DNA of 64,000 nucleotides from Rhizobium sp. CSW-27 (GTDB lineage: Bacteria; Pseudomonadota; Alphaproteobacteria; Rhizobiales; Rhizobiaceae). The DNA is taken from assembly GCF_018760785.1 (NCBI RefSeq), contig NZ_JAHHZO010000001.1, forward strand, positions 1 to 64,000, given 5' to 3'. The position numbers and the translations under genes were made by a program. Numbering within the stretch: the stretch's first letter is position 1; each line of letters begins with the position of its first letter. Under the pieces are notes generated by a model that searched no databases, was not told the origin of the DNA, and saw only the letters and a program-made list of their open reading frames with translations. Below, piece by piece: positions 63,998-64,000 of the stretch.

Positions 63998-64000
63998 TCT

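Noticed and set aside
63991-64000. CCACCATTCT at the window end equals the 10 bp at 54962-54971 at the tRNA-Val 3' end, a possible att repeat.
   Set aside because: Only 10 bp, it lacks the rest of the tRNA 3' half, and it coincides with the vsr start codon region, so chance is the simplest explanation.

Overview
The window looks like chromosome of an alphaproteobacterium of the Rhizobiaceae (Rhizobium/Agrobacterium/Shinella-like). The support is high GC, a divK-pleD pair, LexA boxes of the GTTC-N7-GTTC type, a CtrA-type TTAA-N7-TTAA box, RIME-like intergenic palindromes, DUF1467 and DUF6105 genes, and a nuo operon with separate nuoC and nuoD that runs on through birA, rnj, mce and proS. The first 54.9 kb is core chromosome. 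From 54.97 kb to the right edge it is an integrated island.

Left core (0-16.3 kb): UPF0173 hydrolase, ruvX, a CtrA-box-fronted pair of small membrane proteins, an AidB-like acyl-CoA dehydrogenase, then a rightward run pyrB - pyrC-like (apparently catalytically dead) - plsY - dprA, topA - rnr - DUF983 - NUDIX - MFS, and rpmG with a terminator. Middle (17-26.5 kb): divK-pleD signalling genes, DUF3572 and HAD genes, SOS-boxed dinB with an extra Cys4 N-terminus, an L,D-transpeptidase, and dnaE. Upstream of dnaE is an uncatalogued 36-residue membrane peptide whose promoter carries two LexA boxes. It resembles the Caulobacter division inhibitor SidA in kind and is the most interesting single item here.

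26.5-29.8 kb is a repeat-rich, gene-poor stretch (RIME-like palindromes, heptamer repeats) holding a three-gene operon of tiny proteins and a DUF2026 gene. 29.8-53.3 kb is a long leftward block. In transcription order it is nuoA-B-C-[S23 four-helix gene]-D-[small secreted protein]-E-F-[HhH protein]-G-H-I-J-K-L-M-N-birA-rnj-mce-DUF1467, then proS-lolE-lolD. It encodes respiratory complex I plus biotin ligase, RNase J, methylmalonyl-CoA epimerase, prolyl-tRNA synthetase and the lipoprotein export ABC transporter. The S23-type gene between nuoD and nuoC is flanked by inverted arrays of a heptamer (TAGCGAA) and has ACG where ATG is expected, so it looks like a small mobile cassette. A candidate plus-strand sRNA with a strong terminator sits upstream of proS.

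Right end (53.8-64 kb): a small hypothetical gene, two tandem identical tRNA-Asp genes, and tRNA-Val(UAC) followed at once by a tyrosine integrase. The island then holds phage-type antirepressor genes (BRO-N, a frameshifted Rha), small uncharacterised genes, a serine recombinase, and a compact vsr - C5-cytosine methyltransferase - restriction endonuclease operon reaching the right edge.
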